A DNA stretch of 14,353 nucleotides from Opitutaceae bacterium (GCA_031272375.1 JAISTY010000064.1:1-14353), one strand, 5' to 3'; shown: positions 1-7,125, numbered from the stretch's first letter. Made by a program: numbers and translations. Notes: generated by a model not told the origin, from the letters alone.

Positions 1-171
1 CATGCGCCAGTCGCCGCCGCCGACGGAGAGCTGGGCGCTGTAGATGAAGGCGAGGCCGATGCCGGAGAGGGCGAGGATGGCGAGGGGCGTGATCCAGTCG
101 AAACGCGCGCGCGTTGTCCGTTTCGCAAAGAAGCGGAGGAGGGCTGAAAACGAGTGCCTTTGGCGTTTCAC
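1..171 (-). CDS. rodA: RodA/FtsW-type SEDS peptidoglycan polymerase, N-terminal fragment (runs off left edge)
   Basis: Only the first 57 codons are in the window. From a GTG at 171-169 the frame gives a basic cytoplasmic leader (about residues 1-24, rich in Arg and Lys), then FDWITPLAILALSGIGLAF and IYSAQ at about 24-46. This is a first transmembrane helix ending in the typical RodA IYSA motif, followed by a GGGDWRM loop. SEDS proteins are polytopic glycosyltransferases that work with a class B PBP; RodA elongates the lateral wall. The FDW entry and IYSA favour RodA over FtsW (which usually has SAS), but the catalytic regions lie outside the window. The GTG is the best in-frame start I see. 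A TTG further upstream, near 210, is possible. Neither has a Shine-Dalgarno sequence. The gene follows pfp on the same strand after a 192-bp gap. Confidence 0.75.
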   Translation of the reverse strand, partial: MKRQRHSFSALLRFFAKRTTRARFDWITPLAILALSGIGLAFIYSAQLSVGGGDWRM

Positions 172-218
172 GGGGGAAAGAGGGGGGATGGATTTCCCTG
201 CCCACCCCTCCAAGCCAA

Positions 219-250
219 CACGGATTTTACGGATGCGGCACGGATTTCAC
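219..250. repeat. Tandem pair of CACGGATTTYAC in the pfp-rodA gap
   Basis: Two copies of a 12-mer, CACGGATTTTAC (219-230) and CACGGATTTCAC (239-250), sit with a 20-bp period in the 192-bp gap (172-363) between pfp and rodA. A partial ACGGAT overlaps the end of the first copy. The stretch around 217-280 is clearly more AT-rich than the flanking genes and contains a short imperfect inverted repeat (TTGAT to ATCAA, about 261-279). No gene is supported in this gap. The repeat could be part of a dispersed intergenic element, which only a genome-wide comparison can show. Confidence 0.55.
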
Positions 251-307
251 GCGCATTACATTGATGTTAGAAATATCAACCACCCCGTCTTCCGTTGCCA
301 TCCGCGC

Positions 308-333
308 GGCGGGCGGAGCCGTTGTTTCCCGCC
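308..333 (-). other. GC-rich stem-loop downstream of pfp
   Basis: GGCGGG at 308-313 can pair with CCCGCC at 328-333 across a 14-nt loop. CCCGCCGGCGGG at 328-339 is itself a perfect 12-nt palindrome. Both lie 25-56 nt past the pfp stop on the transcribed strand and could end or stabilise the pfp message. No U-tract follows, so an intrinsic terminator is not established, and GC-rich DNA yields such stems by chance. Confidence 0.25.
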
Positions 334-363
334 GGCGGGCGGCGTCCGGAGAGGCCGTGGCGG

Positions 364-1623
364 TCAGATTTCGTAGGGCGGGAGGGCTTTTTCGGTGGGC
401 ACCTTTTCCAGGCGGACGTAGACGGGGAGGCCGTTCTCGTGGGGGACGGGGGTCTCGCCTTGGATCAGGGGGAGGGCGTAGCGGAGGTATTGGTGGTTCA
501 TGCTGACGCCGTCCTCGTTGATCCATTCGCGGGGGAGTTTTTTGACGCCGTTGGCGATGTCGCCGAGGGCGGCGAGGCCGGTTTCGCAGGTGTAGTGGTC
601 TTTGTCGCCGCGCAGGAGGGTGACCATTTTGCCGCTTTCGCCGGCGATGGCGGCTTTGACGGCGGCTTGTCCGGCGAGGAACGACTCGTCGGCGTCGGTT
701 TTGGAGCCGGCGTGGGCGGCGGCGCGCTGCGGGTGGCCGAGTTTGGCGGTGCGCACCTTGAGGTCGGGCAGTTTTTCGTTGAGGAGGGCCTGGAGGTAAT
801 CGGCGGCGCCGCCGAGCTGGGCGTGGCCGAAGGCGTCGGTTTTCTCCGCGGCGGCGACGTAGTTGCCGTCAACGTCAACGAGGCCCTCGCCGACGACGAT
901 GAGGCAGTATTTTTCGCGTTTGAGGACGCGTTGGACGTCCTCGGTGAATTTGTCCGGGGAGAAGGGGACTTCGGGGAGGCAGATGATGTGCGGGGGGTCG
1001 TGGGGGTGGTCGCGGCGTTTGGCGAGGGAGGCGCCGGCGGCGATCCAGCCGGCGTTGCGGCCCATGACCTCGACGATGGAGACGAGGTCGTTGCGGCCCA
1101 TGGCCTCGCTGTCGCAGGCGAGTTCGCGGACGATGGTGGAGATGTATTTGATGACGGAGCCGTAGCCGGGGCAGTGGTCGGTGACGGGGAGGTCGTTGTC
1201 CACGGTTTTGGGGATGCCGATGACGCGGAGTTCGTAGCCCTGTTCCTTGGCGAGCTTGTCAATTTTGTCGGCGGTGTCCTGGGAGTCGTTGCCGCCGGCG
1301 TAGAAGAAGTAGCGGATGTTGCGGGCCTTGAAGACCTCGAGGACGCGCTCGAAGTCGGCTTGTTTCTTGAGTTTGTAGCGGCAGGTGCCGAGGGCGGCGC
1401 CGGGGGTGTGGCGGAGGCCGCGGATGGTTTGCTGGGACTCGGCGGCGAGGTCCACGAAGTCCTCGTTGAGGATGCCGAGGACGCCGTTGAGGGTGCCGTA
1501 GATTTCCTCGACGCAGTCGTGGTTGAGGGCTTCGGCGACGACGCCCGCGATGGATGCGTTGATGACGGCGGTGGGGCCGCCGGACTGGCCAATCAGGACG
1601 TTGCCTGCGAGTTCTTCGAACAT
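364..1623 (-). CDS. pfp: Pyrophosphate-type 6-phosphofructokinase
   Basis: 419 aa, full length for the family. It phosphorylates fructose 6-phosphate to fructose 1,6-bisphosphate, probably with pyrophosphate as donor, making the glycolytic step reversible. Visible motifs: the N-terminal phosphate loop GQSGGPTAVINAS (12-24), YAGGNDS (108-114), GIPKTVDND (136-144) with the catalytic Asp and the Lys typical of PPi enzymes, MGRNAGW (187-193), and LGHPQR (295-300). ATP-dependent enzymes have Gly where this protein has Asp113 (GGDG type), and Gly where it has the Lys of PKTVDND; both changes are the known signature of PPi specificity. Asn112 instead of the common Asp in GGDD is slightly unusual. 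The ATG at 1623 is immediately ahead of the fold; no Shine-Dalgarno sequence precedes it. The 148-bp gap to cdd (1624-1771) could hold its own promoter but shows nothing clear. Confidence 0.93.
   Translation of the reverse strand: MFEELAGNVLIGQSGGPTAVINASIAGVVAEALNHDCVEEIYGTLNGVLGILNEDFVDLAAESQQTIRGLRHTPGAALGTCRYKLKKQADFERVLEVFKARNIRYFFYAGGNDSQDTADKIDKLAKEQGYELRVIGIPKTVDNDLPVTDHCPGYGSVIKYISTIVRELACDSEAMGRNDLVSIVEVMGRNAGWIAAGASLAKRRDHPHDPPHIICLPEVPFSPDKFTEDVQRVLKREKYCLIVVGEGLVDVDGNYVAAAEKTDAFGHAQLGGAADYLQALLNEKLPDLKVRTAKLGHPQRAAAHAGSKTDADESFLAGQAAVKAAIAGESGKMVTLLRGDKDHYTCETGLAALGDIANGVKKLPREWINEDGVSMNHQYLRYALPLIQGETPVPHENGLPVYVRLEKVPTEKALPPYEI
661..670 (+). repeat. Dispersed motif GGCGGCTTGT, copy 1 (inside pfp)
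   Basis: Exact 10-mer preceded by C and followed by C. It is antisense to pfp, where it reads GGA CAA GCC GCC in the coding frame (part of AGQAAVKA). One of eight exact copies in the window. Confidence 0.7.
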
Positions 1624-1771
1624 GGTGCTTGTGTGGGTTGGTTTGAGTTGACTGGAAAAAAACAGGGGCGCGGAGGGTGGGGGTCGCGCGGAGGGGCTTG
1701 CAACCGGAAATTTGGGCGGGCGCGGCGACGCGCGGTTTAACTCCTCGGGCTCCGTGTGATGCGCGCGGGTT

Positions 1772-2188
1772 TCAGGCGGCGAGGTTGTCCGGGCCGAAGG
1801 AGTCGGGGAGGAGGCGGTCGAGGGTGGTGTCGAGGCGTCCGGGGCCGTCGCAGAGGGCGATGACGCGGGTGTTGGCGGAGAACTCGCGCAGGACCTGGCG
1901 GCAGGCGCCGCAGGGGGCGGTCGGCGTCGGGGTCGGGGTGTGGATGAGGACGCAGCGGATTGTTTTCGCGCCGGCGGTGACGGCGGCGAAGACGGCGGCG
2001 CGCTCGGCGCAGATGGTCAGTCCGAGGCTGGCGTTCTCGACGTTGCAGCCGGCGTGGACGCGCCCGGTGTCGTCGAGGACGGCGGCGCCGACGCGGAAGC
2101 CGGAATAGGGGGCGCGGGCGTTGCGGGCGGCGTTGCGGGCGGCGGCGGCGAGTTTGCGGAGGGGGAGTTTGGGGGCGGCGGTTTTCAT
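1772..2188 (-). CDS. cdd: Cytidine deaminase
   Basis: 138 aa, the usual size of the homotetrameric zinc enzyme that deaminates cytidine and deoxycytidine to uridine and deoxyuridine in pyrimidine salvage. The signature is complete: YSGFRVGAAV (28-37), AGCNVENAS (46-54, substrate binding), TICAERAAVF (58-67, with zinc ligand Cys60 and catalytic Glu62), PCGACRQVL (92-100, with zinc ligands Cys93 and Cys96), and the C-terminal LLPDSFGP. A small TPTPTPT run (84-90) sits just before the PCGAC motif, where other members usually have a short variable loop. The ATG at 2188 lies 13 nt after the pyrB stop, so the two genes are very probably co-transcribed. The spacer is C-rich with no Shine-Dalgarno sequence and contains most of a dispersed-motif copy. 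Confidence 0.95.
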   Translation of the reverse strand: MKTAAPKLPLRKLAAAARNAARNARAPYSGFRVGAAVLDDTGRVHAGCNVENASLGLTICAERAAVFAAVTAGAKTIRCVLIHTPTPTPTAPCGACRQVLREFSANTRVIALCDGPGRLDTTLDRLLPDSFGPDNLAA

Positions 2189-2192
2189 GGGC

Positions 2193-2202
2193 GGCGGCTT
2201 GT
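2193..2202 (+). repeat. Dispersed motif GGCGGCTTGT, copy 2 (pyrB-cdd junction)
   Basis: Exact copy. On the transcribed strand the pyrB stop runs straight into it: TGACAAGCCGCC, then GCCC and the cdd ATG. The motif therefore makes up most of the 13-nt intergenic spacer. Confidence 0.7.
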
Positions 2203-3137
2203 CAGGGGAGGTTTTTCTTTTGGCCGCCGGCGCAGAGGAAGAGGACGGCCATGCGGACGGCGATGCCGTTGGTGACCTGCTCCAGGATCACGCTGCGGTC
2301 GCCGTCGGCGAGGTCGCTGTCAATTTCGACGCCGCGGTTGATGGGGCCCGGGTGCATGATGATGGCCTTTGGGTGGAGCCAGGAGGCGCGCTCCTTGTTG
2401 AGGCCGAAGAGGGCGGTGTATTCGCCGAGGGAGGGGAACATGCCCGCCGCCTGGCGCTCGTGCTGGATGCGCAGGAGCATGACAACCTCGGCGTCGCGCA
2501 GGGCGCTTTTCAGGTCGTGCGAGACGGTGACGCCGAGGTCCGCGAGCGTTTCGGGGACGAGGGTCGAGGGGCCGACGACCGTGACAGCGGCGCCCATTTT
2601 GGTGAGCGCGTGGATGTTGGAGCGGGCGACGCGGCTGAAGAGGATGTCGCCGAGGATCGCGACCTTGCGTCCGCGCATGGAGCCGAGGCGCTCGCGCATG
2701 GTGAAAGTGTCGAGGAGGCCCTGCGTGGGGTGGGCGTGGGCGCCGTCGCCGGCGTTGATGACGGGAATGCCGAGGATGTTGGAGAGGTAGAGGGGGGCGC
2801 CGGAGGCGGAGTGGCGGATGACAATCATGTCGGCCTTCAAAGCCTGGATGTTCTCGGCGGTGTCGCGGAGGCTTTCGCCCTTGGTGGTGGAGGAGCGGGC
2901 GGCGTCGAAGGCGATGGTGTCGGCGCCGAGGCGTTTGGCGGCCATCTCGAAGGAGATGCGGGTGCGGGTGCTGGGTTCGAGGAAGAGGTTGACGAGGGTT
3001 TTGCCGCGGAGGGCGGAGAGTTTTCCGGGCGGGCCGGACAAGGCCTTCTTGAAGACGCGCGCGGTGGCGTGGATGTGGTCAATTTCGCCGAGGGAAAGCT
3101 CTTCGAGGGCGAGGAGGTGTTTGCGTGTCCAGGTCAT
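2202..3137 (-). CDS. pyrB: Aspartate carbamoyltransferase catalytic subunit
   Basis: 311 aa, normal for the catalytic chain. It condenses carbamoyl phosphate with aspartate to carbamoyl-aspartate, the committed step of de novo pyrimidine synthesis. Motifs in order: FLEPSTRTRISFE (52-64, carbamoyl-phosphate site), SSTTKGESLRDT (82-93, mobile loop with the active-site Lys from the neighbouring subunit), HAHPTQGLLD (134-143), GDILFSRVARSN (163-174), MHPGPINRGVE (261-271), and EQVTNGIAVRMAVL near the end. ATCase is favoured over ornithine carbamoyltransferase by HPTQ plus PGPINRG. No pyrI or pyrC is adjacent; cdd follows instead. The ATG at 3137 comes 24 nt after the stop of the upstream LacI gene, so read-through transcription is possible. 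A pyrimidine-rich leader replaces a Shine-Dalgarno sequence. Confidence 0.95.
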   Translation of the reverse strand: MTWTRKHLLALEELSLGEIDHIHATARVFKKALSGPPGKLSALRGKTLVNLFLEPSTRTRISFEMAAKRLGADTIAFDAARSSTTKGESLRDTAENIQALKADMIVIRHSASGAPLYLSNILGIPVINAGDGAHAHPTQGLLDTFTMRERLGSMRGRKVAILGDILFSRVARSNIHALTKMGAAVTVVGPSTLVPETLADLGVTVSHDLKSALRDAEVVMLLRIQHERQAAGMFPSLGEYTALFGLNKERASWLHPKAIIMHPGPINRGVEIDSDLADGDRSVILEQVTNGIAVRMAVLFLCAGGQKKNLP

Positions 3138-3161
3138 TGCGAAAGGAGGGCGCGGGCGGGT

Positions 3162-4193
3162 TCAGGTGATTTTGCGGACGGATTCGCGGATCACGAGCGT
3201 CGGGGGCAGGATGATGGGGGTTTTGGGCGCGTCCGGGCAGGGTTCCAGCCGCCCGAGGAGCAGGCGGACGGCGGCGACGCCCATGTCCGCCACCGGCTGG
3301 GCGACGGTTGTCAGCGGCGGGGAAAGCTGCCGCAGGTAGGGGAGGTCGTCGTAGGCGACGAGCGAGACGTCGTCCGGCACGCGAAGTCCGGCCTCGGAGA
3401 GGGCGCGGAGGGCGCCGAGGGCGAGGAGGTTGCTCGTCGCGAAAAGCGCGGTGAAGCCGGGTGATTCGAGCAGGAGGTGTTTGGTGTCGAGGTAGCCGGC
3501 GCGCTCGCCGTAGGAGTCGCCGGCGATGAGCGTGTCGTCGGGGCGGACGCCGTTTTTTTCGAGGGCCGCGAGGTAGCCGGCGACGCGGGCCTTGCCGGGC
3601 GCGCTTTCGCGGATGCCGCGGAGGCAGGCGATGCGGCGGTGCCCGTTTTCGAGGAGGTATTCGGCGGCCATGCGCCCGCCGGCGAGGTTGTCGGAGGTGA
3701 CGCTGGGGAGGGTCGCGCCGGGAAAGACGCGGTCAACGAGGACGACGGGGCGGTTGTCGCGGGCCGTGCCGGAGAAGTCCTCCGGGGAACGCCCGACGGG
3801 GCAGACGATCATGCCGTCAACGCGCCGGTTCCAGAGGAGGGCGACGGCCTGGCGTTCGAGGTCGGCGTTTTCCTCGCTGTCGCAAAGGATGATGGAATAG
3901 CCGCGCGGGCGGGTCTGGCTGACAACCTGCCGCGCGATGCCGGCGAAGAAGGGGTTGGCGATGTCGGGGATGACCAGGCCGATGGTGTGGGTTTTTCTGA
4001 GGCGGAGGCTGCGGGCGATGGGGTTGGGGGTGTAGTTTTCCTTTTTGACCAGTTCGCGGACGCGGGCGGCGGTTCTGTCGCTGATGCGGTATTTCCCGGC
4101 CTGGCCGCTCAGGACACGCGAGATGGTCGTGCAGGAGACCCCCAGTTTTGCGGAGATTTGCTTTAACGACGAAAGTGGGCGGCCCGGGTTCAT
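3162..4193 (-). CDS. LacI-family transcriptional regulator (first)
   Basis: 343 aa from the ATG at 4193. An in-frame ATG at 4271 would add 26 residues before the DNA-binding domain, which is atypical. The N-terminal helix-turn-helix is LKQISAKLGVSCTTISRVLSG (about 10-30), then the hinge region IARSLRLRKTHTIGLVIPDIANPFF (59-83), which leads into a periplasmic-binding-protein-like sensor domain. Recognisable sensor blocks are VDGMIV, the SDNLAGG loop (167-173), GHRRIACLRG (184-193), FATSNLLALG (251-260) and the DDVSLVAYDDLPY block (274-286). Such proteins usually bind a sugar or nucleoside and repress nearby genes. The gene lies between the FGGY kinase (74 bp upstream, same strand) and pyrB (24 bp downstream). 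The kinase is the more plausible target, but a role at pyrB-cdd cannot be excluded. The effector is unknown. Confidence 0.9.
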   Translation of the reverse strand: MNPGRPLSSLKQISAKLGVSCTTISRVLSGQAGKYRISDRTAARVRELVKKENYTPNPIARSLRLRKTHTIGLVIPDIANPFFAGIARQVVSQTRPRGYSIILCDSEENADLERQAVALLWNRRVDGMIVCPVGRSPEDFSGTARDNRPVVLVDRVFPGATLPSVTSDNLAGGRMAAEYLLENGHRRIACLRGIRESAPGKARVAGYLAALEKNGVRPDDTLIAGDSYGERAGYLDTKHLLLESPGFTALFATSNLLALGALRALSEAGLRVPDDVSLVAYDDLPYLRQLSPPLTTVAQPVADMGVAAVRLLLGRLEPCPDAPKTPIILPPTLVIRESVRKIT

Positions 4194-4196
4194 TGT

Positions 4197-4228
4197 GGCG
4201 GCGCGGAGGCAAGGGGCTTCGCGCCGCC
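4197..4228 (-). other. Perfect 9-bp inverted repeat just upstream of the first lacI gene
   Basis: GGCGGCGCG (4197-4205) and CGCGCCGCC (4220-4228) form a 9-bp stem with a 14-nt loop in the 74-bp gap between the kinase stop and the regulator's start. On the transcribed strand it ends only 3 nt before the ATG. No U-tract follows, so it is more likely an RNA structure that affects translation of the regulator, or an operator, than an intrinsic terminator for the kinase. Confidence 0.4.
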
Positions 4229-4267
4229 TTTGGAAGAGAAAAGACGGCGCGCGCGGGGGCGCCGGCC

Positions 4268-5938
4268 TCACGCCGCGGCCATCAGCCGGCGGTAGGCGAG
4301 GAAGTCCTTGTGGAGGCGGTGGAAAACCGCGTGTTTGCGGTCATGGTAGCGGGCGACTTTGCCGCGCGAGGGCGTGATGACGGCGCCGGACTTGTTCATC
4401 GCCCGCATCGCCGCGAAAATGTCCGCGTGGCGTCCGGCGGCGACGGCGCCGAGGACGGCGGAGCCGAGCAGCACGGCCTCCGGCTCGGCGGGCAGCACGA
4501 TGCGGCAACCGGTGATGTCCGCGTGCTCGCGCAGGAACACGGGGTTTTTCGTGCCGCCGCCGCAGGCGAGGACGGTCTTGATGGCGTAGCCGCGGCGGTT
4601 CAGCTCCGAGATGATGTGCCGCGTGCCGTGGGCGACGGCCTGGATGGCCGCGAGATATTGCAGCGCGAGGTCGTCCGCGGTGGCCGAGAGGGAGAGGCCC
4701 GCGACGGTCCCTTTGAGCGTCGGGTCGGCGCGTGGGGAGCGGTTGCCATGGAAATCGGGCTGGATGTGGAGGTCTCGCGTCAGTTCGGCGGGGTGGGCGG
4801 CCTTGCGCTGGCGCGCAAGCGCGTCGAGGCGGGCGTTGAGAAGCTCGTAGAGGGTTCTGCCGGAGGCGGCGGCCTCCTTCGCGAGGGGGATGGAGGCGGC
4901 GTGGGAGTGGATGATGTGGTCAATGAGCGCGCCCGTCGCGGACTGTCCGCCCTCGGTGAGCCAGAGGCCGGGGATCATCGCGGAGAAATACGGCCCCCAG
5001 ATGCCGCGGATGAAAAGCGGCTCCGGCGAGACGGCCATGTGGCAGCTCGACGTGCCGCCGATGAGCGCGAGGCGCGAGGGCAGGGCGGCCGCCGCCGGCG
5101 CCCTTCCCCCGACGGGCGCGCCGAGCAGACCGAGGCCGCCGGCGTGGGCGTCAATAATGCCCACGCCCACGGGCGTTCCGGGGCGAAGGCCGAGTTCCGC
5201 GGCGGAGCGGGGCGACAAGCCGCCGCCGACAGGCTCCCCCATCGGGCGGACGCGCGCGCCGATTTTCCCGAAATTATCCGCCGCCAGCTCCCCGAGGCCG
5301 ATCCGGTCGAAGTAGGACTTGTCCCAACCTTTGCCGTCGTTGCCGCGGTGCCCGAGGTAGGTCCACTTGCAGACGGTCGTGCAAAGGGAGCGGGTGTCGT
5401 CGCCCGTGGCGCGGTAGGTGAGGAAGTCGGCGAGGTCGAGGAAACGGACTGTTTCGCGCCAGGAGCCGGGGAGGTTTTCCTTTATCCAGAGAAGCTTGGG
5501 CGTCTCCATTTCCGGGGAAATGACGCCGCCGACGTAGCGGAGGACGGGGTGGCGGGTGGCGTTGACGCGCCCCGCCTGCGGGATGGCGCGGTGGTCCATC
5601 CAGACAATCACGTTTTGCGCGGGCGCGCCCGTCGTGGAGAGCGAGACCGGCCTGTCGTCCGCGCCGAGCGCAACGAGCGAGCTGGTGGCGTCGAAACCGA
5701 CGCCCGCGACGGCGGCGGACGGGGCGGCGGCCTGTTTGAGGGCGTTTTGGACGGCGTGGCAGCAGGCGGCCCAGATGTCGTCGGAGGACTGCTCGACGTG
5801 GTCGGGCGCGGGCTTCCACATTTGGATGGGCTTGCTGGCGGAGCCGAGGAGTTTGCCGGAGGCGTCGAAAACGCCGGCGCGGGCCGAGCCGGTGCCGACG
5901 TCAACGCCGATGAAGAGCGGGGAGGAGCGGGTGGTCAT
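4268..5938 (-). CDS. FGGY-family carbohydrate kinase (D-ribulokinase/ribitol-kinase-like)
   Basis: 556 aa from the ATG at 5938. A longer ATG at 6082 would put 48 basic, low-complexity residues through the promoter region and is rejected. Two actin-like FGGY domains phosphorylate a sugar or polyol with ATP in the cytoplasm. Seen: [15 protein letters not shown] (11-25, phosphate loop 1), [11 protein letters not shown] (81-91), [10 protein letters not shown] (109-118, substrate contacts), [11 protein letters not shown] (260-270, with catalytic Asp263), LIGGTSSCH (292-300), [15 protein letters not shown] (327-341), and [11 protein letters not shown] (458-468, adenine site). The DATSSLV, WMDHRA and IIDAHAGG blocks match the pentulose-kinase branch that includes human FGGY and bacterial ribitol kinases rather than xylulokinase or glycerol kinase. 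The exact substrate is inferred. It is transcribed divergently from a LacI-type regulator, its probable repressor, and followed by a second one. Confidence 0.9.
   Translation of the reverse strand: MTTRSSPLFIGVDVGTGSARAGVFDASGKLLGSASKPIQMWKPAPDHVEQSSDDIWAACCHAVQNALKQAAAPSAAVAGVGFDATSSLVALGADDRPVSLSTTGAPAQNVIVWMDHRAIPQAGRVNATRHPVLRYVGGVISPEMETPKLLWIKENLPGSWRETVRFLDLADFLTYRATGDDTRSLCTTVCKWTYLGHRGNDGKGWDKSYFDRIGLGELAADNFGKIGARVRPMGEPVGGGLSPRSAAELGLRPGTPVGVGIIDAHAGGLGLLGAPVGGRAPAAAALPSRLALIGGTSSCHMAVSPEPLFIRGIWGPYFSAMIPGLWLTEGGQSATGALIDHIIHSHAASIPLAKEAAASGRTLYELLNARLDALARQRKAAHPAELTRDLHIQPDFHGNRSPRADPTLKGTVAGLSLSATADDLALQYLAAIQAVAHGTRHIISELNRRGYAIKTVLACGGGTKNPVFLREHADITGCRIVLPAEPEAVLLGSAVLGAVAAGRHADIFAAMRAMNKSGAVITPSRGKVARYHDRKHAVFHRLHKDFLAYRRLMAAA
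5215..5224 (-). repeat. Dispersed motif GGCGGCTTGT, copy 3 (inside the kinase gene)
   Basis: Appears as ACAAGCCGCC on the plus strand. On the kinase coding strand it reads GGC GGC TTG TCG (GGLS, about residues 239-242), a frame different from the copies in pfp and pdxJ. Confidence 0.7.
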
Positions 5939-5970
5939 GGGAGGGCTGGATGGAGGATTTTTTCGAGGCG

Positions 5971-5982
5971 GGAAACGTTTTC
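5971..5982. promoter_or_regulatory. Candidate LacI-family operator (cre-like)
   Basis: GGAAACGTTTTC contains the perfect 8-bp palindrome AAACGTTT centred on CG, the centre found in most LacI/GalR-family operators; the wider site matches in 5 of 6 paired positions. It lies 33 nt upstream of the kinase ATG, well placed to block transcription. Confidence 0.45.
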
Positions 5983-6009
5983 GCGGGTTCGCGGGCGAAG
6001 TGAAGTTTT

Positions 6010-6023
6010 GTTTTTGCAAAAAC
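6010..6023. promoter_or_regulatory. Candidate operator: perfect 14-bp palindrome
   Basis: GTTTTTGCAAAAAC is identical to its reverse complement over all 14 bases. It sits between the divergent kinase and lacI genes, 52 nt before the regulator's ATG. Its AT content stands out in this genome, so a chance palindrome of this length is unlikely. Binding by the adjacent LacI protein is inferred. Confidence 0.5.
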
Positions 6024-6024
6024 C

Positions 6025-6034
6025 GGCGGCTTGT
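6025..6034 (+). repeat. Dispersed motif GGCGGCTTGT, copy 4 (divergent promoter)
   Basis: Exact copy preceded by C, starting one base after the 14-bp palindrome and 42 nt ahead of the lacI start codon. It is intergenic, so no protein constraint explains it. Confidence 0.65.
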
Positions 6035-6075
6035 TTTGCGTGCCCCGCCAAAACGCCAGCAACCCCGTTCCCGCC

Positions 6076-7125
6076 ATGCCAAAACAAACCGCCTCCGCCG
6101 AACGTGTCACCGTGCGCCACATCGCCGAGCTGGCGGGGGTCTCCGTCGGCTCGGTCTCGACCGTCCTGAACAACCACCAGGTGGAGCGGCGCATCTCCGA
6201 GGGAACCGTTAAACGCATCCGCGAGGCGGCCGCGAAACTCGGCTATCTGCCGAACATCGGCGCCCGCCGCCTCCGCAGCAAAGGCGGCGGCAAACCGCCC
6301 GTCGTGCTCGCCATCGTCACCAGCTACGAGGCCCCCATCCCCTTGATCAGCCACTTCATCACCGCCCTCCGCCGCCGCGTGAAGGACCACGAGCAGCACA
6401 GCCAATACCTGTTCTCGGTCATGATAGAGATGTTCTCGGCGGGAAGACTGCGTGAGACGCAGGGGCTTCTCTCCGGCGACCTCTTCAACGCCGCCATCAT
6501 CCTCAACACCACCCCGGAGGACGACCAGTTCCTCCGCCACAACCGCGTCGCCTGCCCCGTCGTGCTCGTCAACCGCGCCATCGCCGGCTACCCCTCCGTC
6601 ACCGAGGACATGGCCGGCGGCGCCAAGGCCGCCGACATCCTCATCCGGGGAAAATCCAAACGCCTCGTCGTCCTGCACGGCAGCCCCCTCACGCAAATCA
6701 CCAAGGGCCGTGTGGACAGCTTCATGCGCCGCGCCGCCGAAACCCTCGGCTGCCCCGCCGTCGAGGCCGTCGCCGACGACCTTTCCGAGGACGCCGGCTA
6801 CCGCGCCGTCAAAAGCCTCCTCAAAAAAGGCTCCGAGGCCGACGGTCTTTACGCCGTCTCCGACCCGCTCGCGCTGGGCGCCTACCGCGCCATCCGCGAA
6901 ACGGGACGCTCCATCCCCAATGGCATCTCCGTCGTCGGCACGGGCGACTACGACATTTCCGCGTTCTTCGACCCGCCGCTGACCTGCGTGGGCGTCTCCC
7001 ACAAGGAGCTGGCCGAGGCCGCCGTCGCCTCCCTCCTGCGGCAGCTTGGGCGCGGCGCGGCGGCGGAGACCGGCAAGGTCGTCCCCGTGCGGGAACTCGC
7101 GCGCGCCTCCGTCCGCAAGGCGTGA
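6076..7125 (+). CDS. LacI-family transcriptional regulator (second), divergent from the kinase
   Basis: 349 aa from the ATG at 6076. A TTG at 6031 is in frame but would begin inside the dispersed motif and add 15 residues before the DNA-binding domain. Helix-turn-helix: [20 protein letters not shown] (11-30) followed by LNN. The hinge follows at [20 protein letters not shown] (47-66), and the ligand domain fills the rest. That domain is divergent: the usual sugar-contact sequences are replaced by [14 protein letters not shown] (82-95) and ILNTTPEDD (142-150), while [25 protein letters not shown] (162-186) and [16 protein letters not shown] (258-273) keep the family pattern. It probably represses the divergent FGGY kinase and itself through the palindromes in 5939-6075. 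It differs clearly from the first LacI protein, so the two are not a recent duplication. Confidence 0.9.
   Translation: MPKQTASAERVTVRHIAELAGVSVGSVSTVLNNHQVERRISEGTVKRIREAAAKLGYLPNIGARRLRSKGGGKPPVVLAIVTSYEAPIPLISHFITALRRRVKDHEQHSQYLFSVMIEMFSAGRLRETQGLLSGDLFNAAIILNTTPEDDQFLRHNRVACPVVLVNRAIAGYPSVTEDMAGGAKAADILIRGKSKRLVVLHGSPLTQITKGRVDSFMRRAAETLGCPAVEAVADDLSEDAGYRAVKSLLKKGSEADGLYAVSDPLALGAYRAIRETGRSIPNGISVVGTGDYDISAFFDPPLTCVGVSHKELAEAAVASLLRQLGRGAAAETGKVVPVRELARASVRKA

Larger units (their letters stand above)
5939..6075. promoter_or_regulatory. Divergent promoter region between the sugar kinase and the second lacI gene
   Basis: 137 bp separate two start codons that point away from each other. 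The stretch is much richer in A/T runs than the flanking genes (a T6 run, a TTTTGTTTTTGC block), as expected for promoters. It contains a cre-like near-palindrome (5971-5982), a perfect 14-bp palindrome (6010-6023) and a dispersed-motif copy (6025-6034). I cannot assign -35/-10 boxes with confidence. The layout is typical of a LacI-family regulator that controls itself and a divergent catabolic gene. Confidence 0.6.

Noticed and set aside
4197..4228. Intrinsic terminator for the kinase
   Set aside because: The stem is good, but no U-tract follows on the minus strand and the lacI ATG is 3 nt away. Kept only as a structure of unknown role.
6031..6075. TTG start for the second LacI gene, 45 nt upstream
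   Set aside because: It lies inside the dispersed motif next to the palindrome, and would add residues before the helix-turn-helix that the family does not have. The ATG at 6076 fits.
5939..6082. ATG at 6082 as kinase start
   Set aside because: The 48 extra residues are basic low-complexity sequence across the divergent promoter and overlap the lacI start. The FGGY fold begins just after the ATG at 5938.
4148..6169. A 673-residue plus-strand ORF opposite the FGGY kinase
   Set aside because: It is a Gly/Ala/Arg/Glu-rich shadow created by C-ending codons on the minus strand. The minus-strand frame has all FGGY motifs; this one has no recognisable domain.
5935..7002. A 355-residue minus-strand ORF opposite the second lacI gene
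   Set aside because: The plus strand encodes a clear LacI protein with a helix-turn-helix; the minus-strand product is Gly/Asp-rich without a domain.
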